DNA from: Methanobrevibacter sp.
Lineage (GTDB): Archaea; Methanobacteriota; Methanobacteria; Methanobacteriales; Methanobacteriaceae
Length of the DNA stretch: 51,786 bases
Direction of reading: 5' to 3'
Assembly: GCF_017447225.1 (NCBI RefSeq)
Contig: NZ_JAFSNZ010000081.1
Location: 1-51,786 of the forward strand
Shown piece after piece: positions 1 to 9,286 of the stretch (the stretch's first letter is position 1; the number at the start of each line of letters is the position of its first letter). The translations under genes were made by a program, and so were the position numbers. The notes under the pieces are model-generated. The model did not search any database and was not told the origin of the DNA. It saw nothing but the letters and a program-made list of their open reading frames with translations.

Positions 1-1
1 T

Positions 2-169
2 GGTCCAATTATAAAAAGAGTTTCTAAAATTAATGGAAATCAGCTATATTTAACTAGCGACAATACCGATGTTGAATATGACTACATAAACGGTACGATG
101 TATGAAACAAAAGGAATTTCAACATGGGTTGATATTGATGATGTTTATGGAGTGGTCGTACAGTACTAG
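2..169 (+). CDS. C-terminal end of a signal peptidase/S24-S26-like protein (partial)
   Basis: An open frame enters from the left edge and gives 55 residues before TAG at 167-169. It contains IIKRVSKINGNQLYL, then SDN, and later a hydrophobic VYGVVVQY ending. This order (KRV, a glycine-containing turn, a D-N pair, then a final hydrophobic strand) resembles the C-terminal beta barrel of S26 signal peptidases and S24 LexA-like peptidases, but the catalytic Ser/Lys part lies outside the window. The frame converges on glnK and overlaps its last bases by about 3-4 nt. The family assignment is tentative because only the tail is visible. Confidence 0.45.
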   Translation, partial: GPIIKRVSKINGNQLYLTSDNTDVEYDYINGTMYETKGISTWVDIDDVYGVVVQY

Positions 170-504
170 ACTGCACGATCTCCTTCTTCACCAGTTCTTA
201 TTCTTATTACATTGTCAATCGGATAGATGAATATTTTACCGTCTCCAATGTTTCCGGTATAGGCGGATTTTTTAATTGCGTCAACAATTAAGTCAACTCC
301 TTCATCTTTTACGACAATTTCTACACGTGTTTTGGGGATTAAATCAATGCAATAACTTGAACCACGGTAAGATTCTCTTATTCCTCTTTGACTTCCTCGA
401 CCTTTTACTTCTGATACGTTCATACCTTCACAGCCTACATCAGATAAGGCTTGTTTAACTTCCTGATATTTTTCCTGTCTAATTATTGCAACTACACTTT
501 TCAT
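166..504 (-). CDS. glnK: Nitrogen regulatory protein P-II (GlnK)
   Basis: 112 residues, the normal PII length. The T-loop (about residues 36-55) reads GRGSQRGIRESYRGSSY and places Tyr51 at the position that is uridylylated in bacteria. The second PII signature, TGNIGDGKIFIYP, lies near residues 83-95. GlnK senses ATP/ADP and 2-oxoglutarate and blocks its partner ammonium channel AmtB. That gene lies directly upstream, 11 nt away on the same strand, so the two form an amtB-glnK operon. A good ribosome site (aggag) precedes the ATG. Nitrogen control is expected through the GGAA-N6-TTCC operator upstream of amtB. Modification of Tyr51 in this archaeon is not implied. Confidence 0.96.
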   Translation of the reverse strand: MKSVVAIIRQEKYQEVKQALSDVGCEGMNVSEVKGRGSQRGIRESYRGSSYCIDLIPKTRVEIVVKDEGVDLIVDAIKKSAYTGNIGDGKIFIYPIDNVIRIRTGEEGDRAV

Positions 505-515
505 TTTCGTGGCTC

Positions 516-1733
516 CTAGTTAAAGTTATATGCTGATTCTTCATGGAGATTTGAATCTAATCCACCAATTTCTTGTGATTCGTCAACTCTTATACCATCC
601 ATTGCTTTATCAAGTATTTTAGCTAGAACAAAGCTGATTGTAAATGCATATACTATTGTAGCTAATACACTTATGATTTGGATAAGAACCTGTCCTGGAT
701 TTCCATAAATCAGTCCTGCTGTTCCGCCGATTGCAGGTACTGCAAATATTCCTGTAGCTATTGCTCCCCACATACCTGACATACCGTGAATTCCCCATAC
801 ATCCAAAGCATCATCATATCCTAATTTAGCTTTGAGTGTGTAGATTGCAAAGTATGAAACTAACGGAGCAACTGCACCTATTATTAAAGCACCGAATACG
901 TCAACGAAACCTGCTGCCGGAGTAATTGCAACTAAACCTGCTACTCCACCGGATATTGCACCTAAAATTGTAGGTTTTCCAACGATATATGTATCTAAAA
1001 TACACCACACAACTAATGCTACAGCAGCTGAAACGTTTGAAACAATGATTGCATTAGCTGCCAGTCCGTCTGCCGCAAGACCTGATCCTCCGTTGAATCC
1101 CATCCAACCAAACCATAGTAATGCTGCACCGAGTACTGCATAACCTAAGTTATGAGGAATTAAAGCAGTGTTTCTTCTTTTTCCTAGAACTAATGCTACA
1201 GCAAGAGCGGAAATACCTGAATTAATGTGAACTACAGTTCCTCCTGCAAAATCAAGAGCATTCATCTGCATTAACCAGCCTCCACCCCATACCCAGTGAG
1301 CGATAGGGAGATATACTAGACAAGCCCATATCGGTATGAATATTACCCAAGCTTTGGTTTTCATCCTTCCGACAAGAGCTCCTGAAATCAGCGCTGCAGT
1401 AAGGCCTGCAAATGCGCACTGGAACATTACAAAAAGTAATGTTGGTATTGATCCTGTTAAATCATCAAGTCCAATTCCCTGTAAGAAGAAGTTGGACGGG
1501 GAACCTATAAAACCATATAGGGACGGTTCACCAAATGCTAGCTGATATCCGAAAATTACCCAGATTATACTTACAATTGAAAATGCTATAAAAGTTAAAA
1601 ACATTGTGTTTAAGACATTTTTCCTTTTACTTAATCCTCCATAAAAAAATGCTACAGCCGGAATACTCATTAATAATACTAAAAGACTACAAATAAGGAC
1701 CCAAGCAGTATCACCTGCACTAAAAATAACCAT
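516..1733 (-). CDS. amtB: Ammonium transporter AmtB
   Basis: 405 residues with about eleven hydrophobic helices, the usual Amt/Mep/Rh size. The Amt signature starts at [13 protein letters not shown], with the first pore histidine at His169. The second pore histidine is His316 in [12 protein letters not shown]. It conducts ammonia/ammonium across the cytoplasmic membrane and is gated by GlnK, encoded next in the operon. The short hydrophilic tail (about residues 380-405) is cytoplasmic. The promoter region holds a TATA-like AT stretch (about 1811-1842) and an NrpR-type operator at 1787-1800, so expression should rise under nitrogen limitation. The ATG at 1733 has only a weak upstream purine stretch (gagag). 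Confidence 0.96.
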   Translation of the reverse strand: MVIFSAGDTAWVLICSLLVLLMSIPAVAFFYGGLSKRKNVLNTMFLTFIAFSIVSIIWVIFGYQLAFGEPSLYGFIGSPSNFFLQGIGLDDLTGSIPTLLFVMFQCAFAGLTAALISGALVGRMKTKAWVIFIPIWACLVYLPIAHWVWGGGWLMQMNALDFAGGTVVHINSGISALAVALVLGKRRNTALIPHNLGYAVLGAALLWFGWMGFNGGSGLAADGLAANAIIVSNVSAAVALVVWCILDTYIVGKPTILGAISGGVAGLVAITPAAGFVDVFGALIIGAVAPLVSYFAIYTLKAKLGYDDALDVWGIHGMSGMWGAIATGIFAVPAIGGTAGLIYGNPGQVLIQIISVLATIVYAFTISFVLAKILDKAMDGIRVDESQEIGGLDSNLHEESAYNFN

Positions 1734-1783
1734 ATTATCTTTTCTCTCATTATATATTAAATTTAAATTAATTTTTTTAACTA

Positions 1784-1810
1784 GTCGGAAGACGGCTTCC
1801 TACTTCCGAC
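1784..1810 (-). promoter_or_regulatory. NrpR-type nitrogen operator upstream of amtB-glnK
   Basis: Positions 1787-1800 read GGAA-GACGGC-TTCC, an exact match to the GGAA-N6-TTCC operator bound by the methanogen nitrogen repressor NrpR. A wider inverted repeat surrounds it: GTCGGAAG at 1784-1791 and CTTCCGAC at 1803-1810. It sits 54 bp before the amtB ATG and just downstream of the TATA-like stretch at 1811-1842, a place where a repressor could block initiation. The match is seen directly; binding by NrpR is inferred from the known consensus. Confidence 0.75.
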
Positions 1811-1962
1811 AAATATATTCTGTTCAAAATACTATTTAAATATTTGGATTTTTCAAAAAAGATTATATAACAGTTAATACAAAAATAGATTACAGTATAG
1901 TTTAAAAATCAAATTATACCAAAATAAAAATATCTAAAATCAAAATAAAAAAATGTGTTATT

Positions 1963-2241
1963 ATGAAACAATCAATCAAAGTGAATTTATTAATATTTCT
2001 GATTATTGCTGTAATTGCATTTGTTCTAAGCACTGCATTTGCAAGTGTAGTTGTCATCGATAATTCCGATGCCAAAAAAATTACCGCAATAGAAAATGAC
2101 TCATTCGAACCTCATCAGATTGAAGAGGTGCCTGTAATAATTCCTAAAGTTGAAAATACAACAGATAACACGACATTTGATAATATAACTTCAGACATTA
2201 TTGAAGTGGCTGATGATACATGGAATAGCCTATTAGGGTGA
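1963..2241 (+). CDS. Small secreted or membrane-anchored hypothetical protein
   Basis: 92 residues. A short basic start is followed by a hydrophobic helix at about residues 8-28, which is a signal peptide or N-terminal anchor. The rest is acidic and Asn/Thr-rich, with two N-glycosylation sequons (both NTT). No catalytic motif is visible. The stop codon overlaps the start of the HD phosphohydrolase gene, so the two are probably translated together. It opens a plus-strand run that continues through mobA. The function is unknown to me. Confidence 0.65.
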   Translation: MKQSIKVNLLIFLIIAVIAFVLSTAFASVVVIDNSDAKKITAIENDSFEPHQIEEVPVIIPKVENTTDNTTFDNITSDIIEVADDTWNSLLG

Positions 2242-3473
2242 CTAAATTGAGTGAAAAAAGAAAATTCATAAGAGACAGCGTTTATGGAGATATAGAATTA
2301 TCCGAATTTGAAGTTGAAGTAATGGATATGCCTCAATTCCAACGCATCAGAAGAATCAAACAATTGGGATTGATCAGTCTAATATATCCTGGAGCAAACC
2401 ACACAAGATTTGAACACTGTGTCGGTACAATGAATTTAGCATCAAAATTGGCTACAAAATTAGATTTAAGTGAGGATGAGATTAATCTGGTCAGAATTTC
2501 CGGCCTTCTTCACGACATCGGTCACGGCCCATTTTCACATGTATCCGAAGGAGTGCTGTCATTTCCACATGAAGAACTCAGCAAATACGTGATTGAGAAG
2601 ACATCAATGCATGATCTGCTTGATGAAAAATTCAATACCGATGATATCATTGACATAGTTAACGGAAAAGGATATTTAGGTCCAATAATATCTGGAGAAT
2701 TGGACGTTGACAGAATGGACTACCTTCTAAGGGATTCACATAATACTGGAGTCGCTTACGGAGTAATTGATTATGAAAGAATCATATCAAATTTAAAATT
2801 AGATGACGGACTGGTTTTAGATATCAAAGGTGTTCAGGCTGCAGAAGGAGCATTGGTATCAAGATACTTCATGTATCCTAGCGTCTATCAGCACCACACC
2901 ACAAGAATAGTTAATTCAATGTTCAGAAGGGCGCTTAAAAGAGAAATTGATTCAGGAAAAATCAAAGAAACGGACATGTACAAATACGATGATTCAGACA
3001 TTATTTCCCTGTTCAGACAGAGCGATGATGAAATAGTCAGGGATATGATAAACAGACTAGACAACAGAATTATCCCAAAAAGAGTGAAAACCATAAGGCT
3101 GGATAATTTTAAAAATCCTGAAAAATTATATAAAATATCTCAGGAAACATTAAGAAAAGCTGAAGAGGAAATAGCCGAGGATTTCAATATGGATAAAAAC
3201 TATGTTTTCATAAACATTGCAGAATATCCTCGTTTTGATGAAATGAAAACCCAGGTAAGCGTTGATGACAGACTATATCCTTTAACCGAAATCTCAAACA
3301 TAATTGGTGCATTAAGCAAAGCAAGATTCAACATACCTGATATCAGCGTTTATGTGCCTGCAGAAGAAAAGGAAAGATTTGAAAAATTGAAACTGAATCA
3401 TTACCTGGATTTACCTGAAGTGGATAGAGAAAAATTCCATGGAATCCACTATGACCAAATTAAACTGTTTTAG
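2238..3473 (+). CDS. HD superfamily phosphohydrolase (dNTPase/SAMHD1-like, COG1078 type)
   Basis: 411 residues. The metal-binding HD motif set is complete: RFEH (His60), LLHDIGHGPFSH (His92-Asp93, then His96 and His101), and DVDRMDYL (Asp161). This pattern is typical of COG1078 proteins related to dGTP triphosphohydrolases and SAMHD1, so hydrolysis of a (deoxy)nucleotide is likely, but the substrate cannot be read from sequence. The open frame starts at GTG 2238, overlapping the upstream stop. A TTG at 2247 is a strong alternative because GGGTGA at 2236-2241 makes a good ribosome site for it. It is 9 nt from ubiX and probably cotranscribed. Confidence 0.88.
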   Translation: MTKLSEKRKFIRDSVYGDIELSEFEVEVMDMPQFQRIRRIKQLGLISLIYPGANHTRFEHCVGTMNLASKLATKLDLSEDEINLVRISGLLHDIGHGPFSHVSEGVLSFPHEELSKYVIEKTSMHDLLDEKFNTDDIIDIVNGKGYLGPIISGELDVDRMDYLLRDSHNTGVAYGVIDYERIISNLKLDDGLVLDIKGVQAAEGALVSRYFMYPSVYQHHTTRIVNSMFRRALKREIDSGKIKETDMYKYDDSDIISLFRQSDDEIVRDMINRLDNRIIPKRVKTIRLDNFKNPEKLYKISQETLRKAEEEIAEDFNMDKNYVFINIAEYPRFDEMKTQVSVDDRLYPLTEISNIIGALSKARFNIPDISVYVPAEEKERFEKLKLNHYLDLPEVDREKFHGIHYDQIKLF

Positions 3474-3482
3474 GAGAATAAC

Positions 3483-4031
3483 ATGATAGTTGTAGCAATA
3501 ACCGGAGCGAGTGGAGTAATATATGGAATAAGATTACTTGAAGCTTTAAATGAATTGAAAATTGAAAACAGCCTAATCATAAGCGATGCTGCAAAAACTG
3601 TCATCAAATCCGAAACTGACTTTGAAATTGAAGATATTATTGAATTATCTGATAATTATTATGAGTTTAATGACCTGACTGCATCAATAAACAGCGGCTC
3701 ATTTAAATTTGAAAGTTTAGCGATTGTTCCATGTTCCATGAAAACATTATCCTCAATAGCTAATGGATATGGGGACAATACCATTACAAGAGTTGCGGAC
3801 GTTAGTCTTAAAGAAAGAAGATGCACAGTTATCGTTCCGAGAGAAACCCCTCTTAGAACGGCACATATAAAAAATATGCTTACCTTATCACAAGAAGGAG
3901 CTATAATTTTACCTGCAATGCCAGGATTTTATTCAAATCATGACACTGTAGATGAACAGATAAATTTTGTTGTCGGTAAGATATTAGATTCCTTGAATAT
4001 AGAAAATAACTTATTTAAAAGGTGGGAATAA
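3483..4031 (+). CDS. ubiX: UbiX-family flavin prenyltransferase
   Basis: 182 residues, the family norm. The FMN-binding start TGASGVIYG (residues 7-15), PCSMKTLS (83-90) and RETPLR (120-125) are all present. The family transfers a dimethylallyl group to FMN, making the prenylated flavin cofactor of UbiD-type decarboxylases. A UbiD partner is not in this window. The ATG has a good ribosome site (aggag). The stop touches the cbiT start directly (TAAATG), showing tight coupling in the operon. Confidence 0.92.
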   Translation: MIVVAITGASGVIYGIRLLEALNELKIENSLIISDAAKTVIKSETDFEIEDIIELSDNYYEFNDLTASINSGSFKFESLAIVPCSMKTLSSIANGYGDNTITRVADVSLKERRCTVIVPRETPLRTAHIKNMLTLSQEGAIILPAMPGFYSNHDTVDEQINFVVGKILDSLNIENNLFKRWE

Positions 4032-4595
4032 ATGTTAGATGATATGGATTTTATTAAATCATGCAATGTTCCAGGACCTACAAAAGAAGCAATAAGGGCA
4101 ATAATACTCTATAAATCAGACGTTAAAGACACAGACAATGTAGTTGATGTGGGATGCGGAACTGGAGGAATTACTTGTGAATTTGCACAAAGGGCAAATA
4201 CAGTTACTTCTATCGATATAAATCCAGAAGCTATTGAAATGACTCAAAAGAATCTTAAGAAATTCGGACTTGGGCAAAACGTTACATTAATATGTGATGA
4301 TGGGGCCAATGCAGTAAAGGATATTGACGATATTGATATCGCCATTGTAGGGGGCAGTGGCAGACAATTGGAAAATATTCTGGAATTGATTGACTCAAAA
4401 TTAAATTCCAACGGCCGAATTATTGTTACTGCAATATTGGTTGACACAAAAGTGGAAGCAGTGAACAAGCTGAAAGAATTGAATTATAATCCTAAAATCA
4501 TGGAAGTCAACATTTCAAACGGCAGAGTCCTTGACCGGGGGATTATGATGATGAGCGAAAACCCAATAGCCATAATATCAGCTAAAAAAAGATAA
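4032..4595 (+). CDS. cbiT: Cobalt-precorrin C15-methyltransferase, decarboxylating (CbiT)
   Basis: 187 residues, a single class I SAM-dependent methyltransferase domain. Motif I is VVDVGCGTGG at residues 37-46, followed by an acidic ribose-binding position in TSIDINPEA. The N-terminal VPGPTKEAIRA segment is typical of CbiT. It acts in the anaerobic cobamide branch, methylating C15 and decarboxylating the C12 side chain; methanogens need cobamides for the Mtr methyltransferase. It starts directly after the ubiX stop. Other small methyltransferases share motif I, so the assignment rests on the N-terminal segment and the length. Confidence 0.85.
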   Translation: MLDDMDFIKSCNVPGPTKEAIRAIILYKSDVKDTDNVVDVGCGTGGITCEFAQRANTVTSIDINPEAIEMTQKNLKKFGLGQNVTLICDDGANAVKDIDDIDIAIVGGSGRQLENILELIDSKLNSNGRIIVTAILVDTKVEAVNKLKELNYNPKIMEVNISNGRVLDRGIMMMSENPIAIISAKKR

Positions 4596-4611
4596 ATTTG
4601 GAGATTATAAA

Positions 4612-5373
4612 ATGGATGACCATAAAAGATGGAAAATCAAATTTTCACTTGTAATGGTTATAGCAATAATAGTTATTTATGGATCCAACATACTGATTTT
4701 AAAAGACCCGGAACATGTTGTATCATACATATGGACACATTTAGGATTCATTCCAGTAGATATTCTTGTTGTAGCATTTTTACTTGATGAAATAATAAGC
4801 AGAAAAGAAAAAGAAGCAATGATGGAAAAATTAGATATGATTATGTCCACATTCTTCTCAGAACTTGGAAATGACTTGATTAAACAGTTAAGCTCTGTAA
4901 ATCAGCATAAAGCGGACACCAGTTATTTGGAGTCCATTAAAAACTGGACTGATAAAGATTATGAAAACAGATTAAACGAAATCAAAAATATAAACATTGC
5001 TTTTAAAGCAGATGTTGCACCGGAAGACAGGGAAGCATATCTAACTAACATGAGGAATTTACTTGTCAGCAAAAGGGAATTCATCATTGGACTGATAAAT
5101 AACCCAAATCTTCTTGAAAAAGAAGAGTTTTCCGGATTATTGAATGCAATTCTCCATTTGGATGAGGAATTGGAACACAGGCCTGACTTGAGCAAAGTCA
5201 CTGATGTCGATTTCAATCACCTGAACGGAGACATGCAAAGAATTTACAACAAGTTAGTTCACGAATGGATTTACTATTTGAAATACTTGAACAAACATTA
5301 CCCATACATGATAGCATTGATTATACGTACCAATCCATTTGATGAAAAAGCGGACGCATATGTGAAGGAATAA
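4612..5373 (+). CDS. Two-helix membrane protein with long cytoplasmic domain, hypothetical
   Basis: 253 residues. Two hydrophobic helices lie at about residues 10-30 and 40-60, followed by a charged, mainly helical region of about 190 residues (61-253). No enzymatic motif is visible. It lies 16 nt after cbiT and 4 nt before mobA, so it is part of the same plus-strand run. I do not recognise the family. A sensor or scaffold role is possible but not supported by any motif. Confidence 0.75.
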   Translation: MDDHKRWKIKFSLVMVIAIIVIYGSNILILKDPEHVVSYIWTHLGFIPVDILVVAFLLDEIISRKEKEAMMEKLDMIMSTFFSELGNDLIKQLSSVNQHKADTSYLESIKNWTDKDYENRLNEIKNINIAFKADVAPEDREAYLTNMRNLLVSKREFIIGLINNPNLLEKEEFSGLLNAILHLDEELEHRPDLSKVTDVDFNHLNGDMQRIYNKLVHEWIYYLKYLNKHYPYMIALIIRTNPFDEKADAYVKE

Positions 5374-5377
5374 GAAA

Positions 5378-5989
5378 ATGAAATCTGGTATTATTTTATG
5401 TGGAGGGCAGAGCAGAAGAATGGGTCGGGATAAAGGATCTTTAATTATTAAAGACAAGCCCATGATTAAATACATACTTTCCACATTGAATAATGAAATA
5501 GATGAAGCGATAATTGTTTTAAATGATAGCGAAAGGATTGATAGATATAAAAAATTTATTAATCCTGACGACTATTCATATGACGTGAAATTTGTTGAAG
5601 ACAAAATCAAAAACAAAGGCCCTATTTCAGGCATTTTAACCGGCCTTGAAAACATATCATCACAACATGCAATTGTATTTCCATGCGACAGCCCAAACAT
5701 GACAAAAGGCACTATACAGACTCTTTTTAATGAAATAAGTGATGAATATCAGGCAATTGTACCATACCATGACCCGAAAAATAAACTAAAAACATCCGAA
5801 CCTCTGCATTCAATATACGATAAGAGCATTATTCCATTAATCAATGAACTGATTTTAAATGATTCCCTGCACATCAAAGGAATAATAGAAAAAATAGAAA
5901 CAAAATTTGTTTTAATAGACAATAAAAAAATATTAAAAAAAGAATTTGAAAATCTTAATCGTCCAGAAGACCTAAAGATATTCGATTAA
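5378..5989 (+). CDS. mobA: Molybdenum cofactor guanylyltransferase-like protein (MobA)
   Basis: 203 residues. The nucleotidyltransferase signature is clear: GG at residues 9-10, then SRRMGRDKG (residues 12-20). The metal-binding aspartate is Asp104 in FPCDSPNM. MobA adds GMP to molybdopterin; methanogens need the dinucleotide cofactor for formylmethanofuran and formate dehydrogenases. The last 18 bp overlap the 3' end of rrp42 on the opposite strand, so the two transcripts converge without a spacer. Related nucleotidyltransferases (for example CofC-like) are less likely given the SRRMGRDK signature. Confidence 0.9.
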   Translation: MKSGIILCGGQSRRMGRDKGSLIIKDKPMIKYILSTLNNEIDEAIIVLNDSERIDRYKKFINPDDYSYDVKFVEDKIKNKGPISGILTGLENISSQHAIVFPCDSPNMTKGTIQTLFNEISDEYQAIVPYHDPKNKLKTSEPLHSIYDKSIIPLINELILNDSLHIKGIIEKIETKFVLIDNKKILKKEFENLNRPEDLKIFD

Positions 5990-6757
5990 TTCTTTTGTTT
6001 TTGAAATTGCGGTATTTACAGCAGAGAATATATCATCTTTAGTTAACGGATGAGCTCCACCTTTTTGCATAGCACAAATTCTACCTTCTTTAGTAACTCC
6101 AACATTTAAACGTGCACTTGCAACACGTTCTTCAGATAAAGTTGGGTCTAAAACCATTTTATCACCTATTTTAACGAAAGTGCACATAGCCACTTCATTG
6201 TTAATAGGTAAATCAAAGGTATTTTCCTTATCGATTACAACTTCATCATCAACGATAGTTGCGGTTGGTATTTTTGTGCTTTTGAGTGCTGCCATTACAG
6301 CAAGCTCTGCAGTGTCAAAGAGATTACCGCAGTTGTCGATTACATGCAAGTCAATGAATAACATCCATACATGTTTACCTTCTTCAACACAGAGTTTATC
6401 CAATTCAACCAATTCACTTTCACGGATTCCTCTATCAACTACACGTGCAAGTTCAATAGAGTCATCACCAGGTGGTCCTGGTTCAAAAGTAGGATCAGCC
6501 ATTGGCAACATTTCACAATTGGTCATTAATACTCCAAGATCCGGGGTGTCCGGGAATGGACTACCTAATTGAGGTTTAACACCAACAATAACTTGGGTTC
6601 CACCGATTTTTACTCTTGCAGAACCTTCAGCTTTAGAAATAACATTAGTTTCAATGGAAATATCCCTGTATTCATCAAGGGCTCTTCCATCTTCTCTTTT
6701 ATCATTAAAAATAAGGTTTGTAATACTTTCTCTTGTAATTTCTGGTACTATATCCAT
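5972..6757 (-). CDS. rrp42: Exosome core subunit Rrp42 (RNase PH-like, non-catalytic)
   Basis: 261 residues from the ATG at 6757. The open frame extends to a GTG at 6766, but GGTG placed 6 nt before the internal ATG favours the shorter form. It has the RNase PH fold: an N-terminal EDGRALDEYR segment, then VIVGVKPQLG, and a C-terminal RICAMQKGGAHPL. In the archaeal exosome Rrp42 pairs with catalytic Rrp41 to form the hexameric ring that degrades RNA 3' to 5'. It follows rrp41 by 9 nt and is the last gene of the block, converging on mobA. Confidence 0.95.
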   Translation of the reverse strand: MDIVPEITRESITNLIFNDKREDGRALDEYRDISIETNVISKAEGSARVKIGGTQVIVGVKPQLGSPFPDTPDLGVLMTNCEMLPMADPTFEPGPPGDDSIELARVVDRGIRESELVELDKLCVEEGKHVWMLFIDLHVIDNCGNLFDTAELAVMAALKSTKIPTATIVDDEVVIDKENTFDLPINNEVAMCTFVKIGDKMVLDPTLSEERVASARLNVGVTKEGRICAMQKGGAHPLTKDDIFSAVNTAISKTKELIEYL

Positions 6758-6766
6758 ATTAAACAC

Positions 6767-7459
6767 CTATTCTGTAGAGTATTTTTTCATTAATGCTTCT
6801 TTTTGAAGCTCACTTACTTTCATACATCCTTCCATAGCTAAATCAATAGCTTTTTGGAATTCTTCTTCAGTTAAATCACCATCACTTTGGAGTAAAGTAA
6901 TTTCTCCGGTTCTTGGCATGATAGCAATAGGAACATCAGCTTGACCTTCTTTATCTTCCACTTCTGATAAATCAAGCACTACTTCATCATTAACTTTACC
7001 TGCAGCACATCCTACAACAATATCTTTCATAGGGACTCCTGCATCAACAAGAGCAACAGAAGCTGCAGTAATACCTGCGCAACGAGTTCCTCCTTCTGCT
7101 TCAATTACTTCGATATAAATATCAACCATGGAACGTGGATAGTTTTCCAACATCAAAGCTGGTCTTAATGCATCAGCAGTGATTTTTGAAATTTCTGAAG
7201 ATCTTCTGTCAGGACCTGGCCTTTTTCTGTCATCTACTGAAAACGGTGCCATATTATATCTGCATCTAATTACACCAGTATTAGGTTCAAGTAACCTTCT
7301 AATATATGATTCTCTAGGTCCATAAACAGCAACTAAAATCTTATTTCCACCTACTTCAAGGTAAGCAGAACCGTCAGCACGTTCAAGAACACCTGCTTCA
7401 ATTTTTATAGGACGTAATTCATTGTACTTCCTACCATCCTCTCTAATCATTTCAGACAT
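6767..7459 (-). CDS. rrp41: Exosome catalytic subunit Rrp41
   Basis: About 230 residues from the ATG at 7459, chosen because GAGGT lies 8 nt upstream; the frame is open to 7474. RNase PH family: the phosphate-binding and RNA-binding arginines lie in [11 protein letters not shown] (about residues 80-90), and [12 protein letters not shown] carries the two aspartates expected at the active site. It degrades RNA phosphorolytically and can also add A-rich tails. It is 24 nt downstream of rrp4 and immediately upstream of rrp42, the standard archaeal order. Confidence 0.97.
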   Translation of the reverse strand: MSEMIREDGRKYNELRPIKIEAGVLERADGSAYLEVGGNKILVAVYGPRESYIRRLLEPNTGVIRCRYNMAPFSVDDRKRPGPDRRSSEISKITADALRPALMLENYPRSMVDIYIEVIEAEGGTRCAGITAASVALVDAGVPMKDIVVGCAAGKVNDEVVLDLSEVEDKEGQADVPIAIMPRTGEITLLQSDGDLTEEEFQKAIDLAMEGCMKVSELQKEALMKKYSTE

Positions 7460-7483
7460 ATTAATCAACCTCATTAATTGAAA

Positions 7484-8527
7484 TTATCTATTATTTAAAA
7501 TAAATGAATTATTTTTTGAGTTATCACTGTAGGATAAGTTTTTATCTTTTTTATTTTGGTTTTTCTTTTTTAACTCTTCAATAACATCATAAAAGTTAGG
7601 TTTATCCTCAGTTTCTTTTTCTTCTTCAGCTTCATCTTCAACATCATCAGATTCAGATTCTACTTCAATTTCTTCTTCAGCATCCTCTTCAACATCATCA
7701 GATTCAGATTCTACTTCAGCTTCCTGAATTTCTTCACTTTCATCTTTGAGTTTAGCTTCAGCTTCAGCTCTTTCTTCTTCTTCCAATTCTTCTTTAAAGT
7801 TTTGGAGTTTAGGTTTTTCTAAAACAAATTCTTCTTCTGTTTCTTCAACAGGCAATTCGCCGTCAATAGCTAAGCATAACTTGTTTTTGATTTTATTTGT
7901 TAAACCTGAAGTATGAGCTTCGACTTCAATAGTATGGATAATTTCACGGGTAAGTTGTTCCATGTCCTCGTCACCTTTGACCCAAACAAGACCATTCTGA
8001 CCGACAACGATTTTACAGTTGGTTTTGTTTTTGATCATGTTAATCATAGAACCTTTTTTACCGATTAATCTAGGCACTTTAGTTGGGGAGATATCTACAA
8101 TGATTCCTCCTTTGAATTTACCTAAACCACGGCCTTTTAAACCAAGTTTGGCTTTTTTAACTTCATCCACATCAATTACTCTTAAGAAAAGTACATCTCC
8201 AACATCATATACTTTATTAAGTTCTTTTTTATCCCTACCGAATACTTCAAAAGCAGGTAAAATTCCAGAATATGGAGAATTAATGTCTACATCCCACATT
8301 GAGAATCTAACATCATTAATCTTACCGATTACGACATCTCCTTTTTTAGGAACATATTTGCTTTTGAGAGGGATTACTCTAATTTTCTTATTTCTTAGAG
8401 AAACCAATCCTATTAAAGAAGAACAGATTTTGCCATCTTCTTTAAAAGTTCCTCTTCCCGGATAATAATCATCATCAGCTAATATTTGTCCAGGAATTAC
8501 TAAATTTTTATCTTCCACATATATCAT
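7484..8527 (-). CDS. rrp4: Exosome RNA-binding cap subunit Rrp4 with long acidic tail
   Basis: 347 residues. The normal part is an N-terminal domain (1-60), an S1 domain (about 62-135) and a KH domain (about 140-205) with LIGKKGSMI carrying the GxxG loop. Rrp4 forms the RNA-binding cap on the Rrp41/Rrp42 ring. Unusually, about 110 further residues follow, very rich in Glu and Asp. They include a 17-residue unit starting [10 protein letters not shown] that is present twice in tandem (51-bp DNA repeat, starting at 7641 and 7692), and then a Lys/Asn-rich end. Archaeal Rrp4 usually stops soon after the KH domain. Confidence 0.94.
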   Translation of the reverse strand: MIYVEDKNLVIPGQILADDDYYPGRGTFKEDGKICSSLIGLVSLRNKKIRVIPLKSKYVPKKGDVVIGKINDVRFSMWDVDINSPYSGILPAFEVFGRDKKELNKVYDVGDVLFLRVIDVDEVKKAKLGLKGRGLGKFKGGIIVDISPTKVPRLIGKKGSMINMIKNKTNCKIVVGQNGLVWVKGDEDMEQLTREIIHTIEVEAHTSGLTNKIKNKLCLAIDGELPVEETEEEFVLEKPKLQNFKEELEEEERAEAEAKLKDESEEIQEAEVESESDDVEEDAEEEIEVESESDDVEDEAEEEKETEDKPNFYDVIEELKKKNQNKKDKNLSYSDNSKNNSFILNNR

Positions 8528-8551
8528 AAATATCCCACTCTATGAACATGA

Positions 8552-9253
8552 TTATTTAATAGTTTTTGTCTCTGCTTCACCGCCTGAAATTTCAGCCATC
8601 TTAGCAGTGAAAGAGTTTTGAAGACCACCAGGCATTTCAACAATACCTATCCAAGAACCATCCTGTTGCCATTCCTCATTTAAAATTTCACCAAATCCGT
8701 GAATAACAGAATAAGCACCACCTGCAGCGGAACCAGGTAAACGAACAGCAACTTTAACTTTTTCAAATTTAATTGGAATAAGTGGTTTGATGGCTTTAAG
8801 GGCTGTTTGAACTTGCTGATTTACAGAAATAAATGGATCAAATCTGACTTTAGCCTCATCACATGCATTTTCAATTCTTTGAACAGGATGAGGAAGTCCA
8901 TTTTGAGGGTTAATAGCTTCCTTAGCAATAGTATTAATAACCAGTTTCCTCTTATCAGCCTGCATCTGTCTTTTCTGATCTGCAGTTAATTGAACAGTTC
9001 CTTTCTCAAGGATTATTTTAGAAACTTCAATAGGATCTGTAGTTTCAAAAATTTTATTCATAGCTTCATCAGAAGCTTTATCTCCTTTCTTGGAGTCTTT
9101 AAAGATTTCTTCAACAGCTAAAAGATCTTCAATGGCAACATCCTGTCCATCAGGATTCCTAAACTCAGCTGCCAAATCTGGGTCAACCAATATCTCAAAA
9201 TGTTCACCACTAAATTCATATTTAGCTATTATTGCTTCATCTACATTAACCAT
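8552..9253 (-). CDS. Ribosome maturation protein SBDS (Sdo1 homolog)
   Basis: 233 residues, the normal archaeal SBDS length with three domains. The N-terminal domain carries the FEILVDPDLA...FRNPDG block. The central helical domain has RKLVINTIAKEAINPQNGLPHP, and the C-terminal ferredoxin-like domain has VRLPGSAAGGAYSVI. SBDS helps release the anti-association factor aIF6 from new large ribosomal subunits. It sits between psmA and rrp4, its classic place in the archaeal exosome superoperon. The ATG at 9253 is preceded by a good aggagat site. Confidence 0.96.
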   Translation of the reverse strand: MVNVDEAIIAKYEFSGEHFEILVDPDLAAEFRNPDGQDVAIEDLLAVEEIFKDSKKGDKASDEAMNKIFETTDPIEVSKIILEKGTVQLTADQKRQMQADKRKLVINTIAKEAINPQNGLPHPVQRIENACDEAKVRFDPFISVNQQVQTALKAIKPLIPIKFEKVKVAVRLPGSAAGGAYSVIHGFGEILNEEWQQDGSWIGIVEMPGGLQNSFTAKMAEISGGEAETKTIK

Positions 9254-9286
9254 TGAAATATCTCCTAACTACGAAATTAAAAAATA

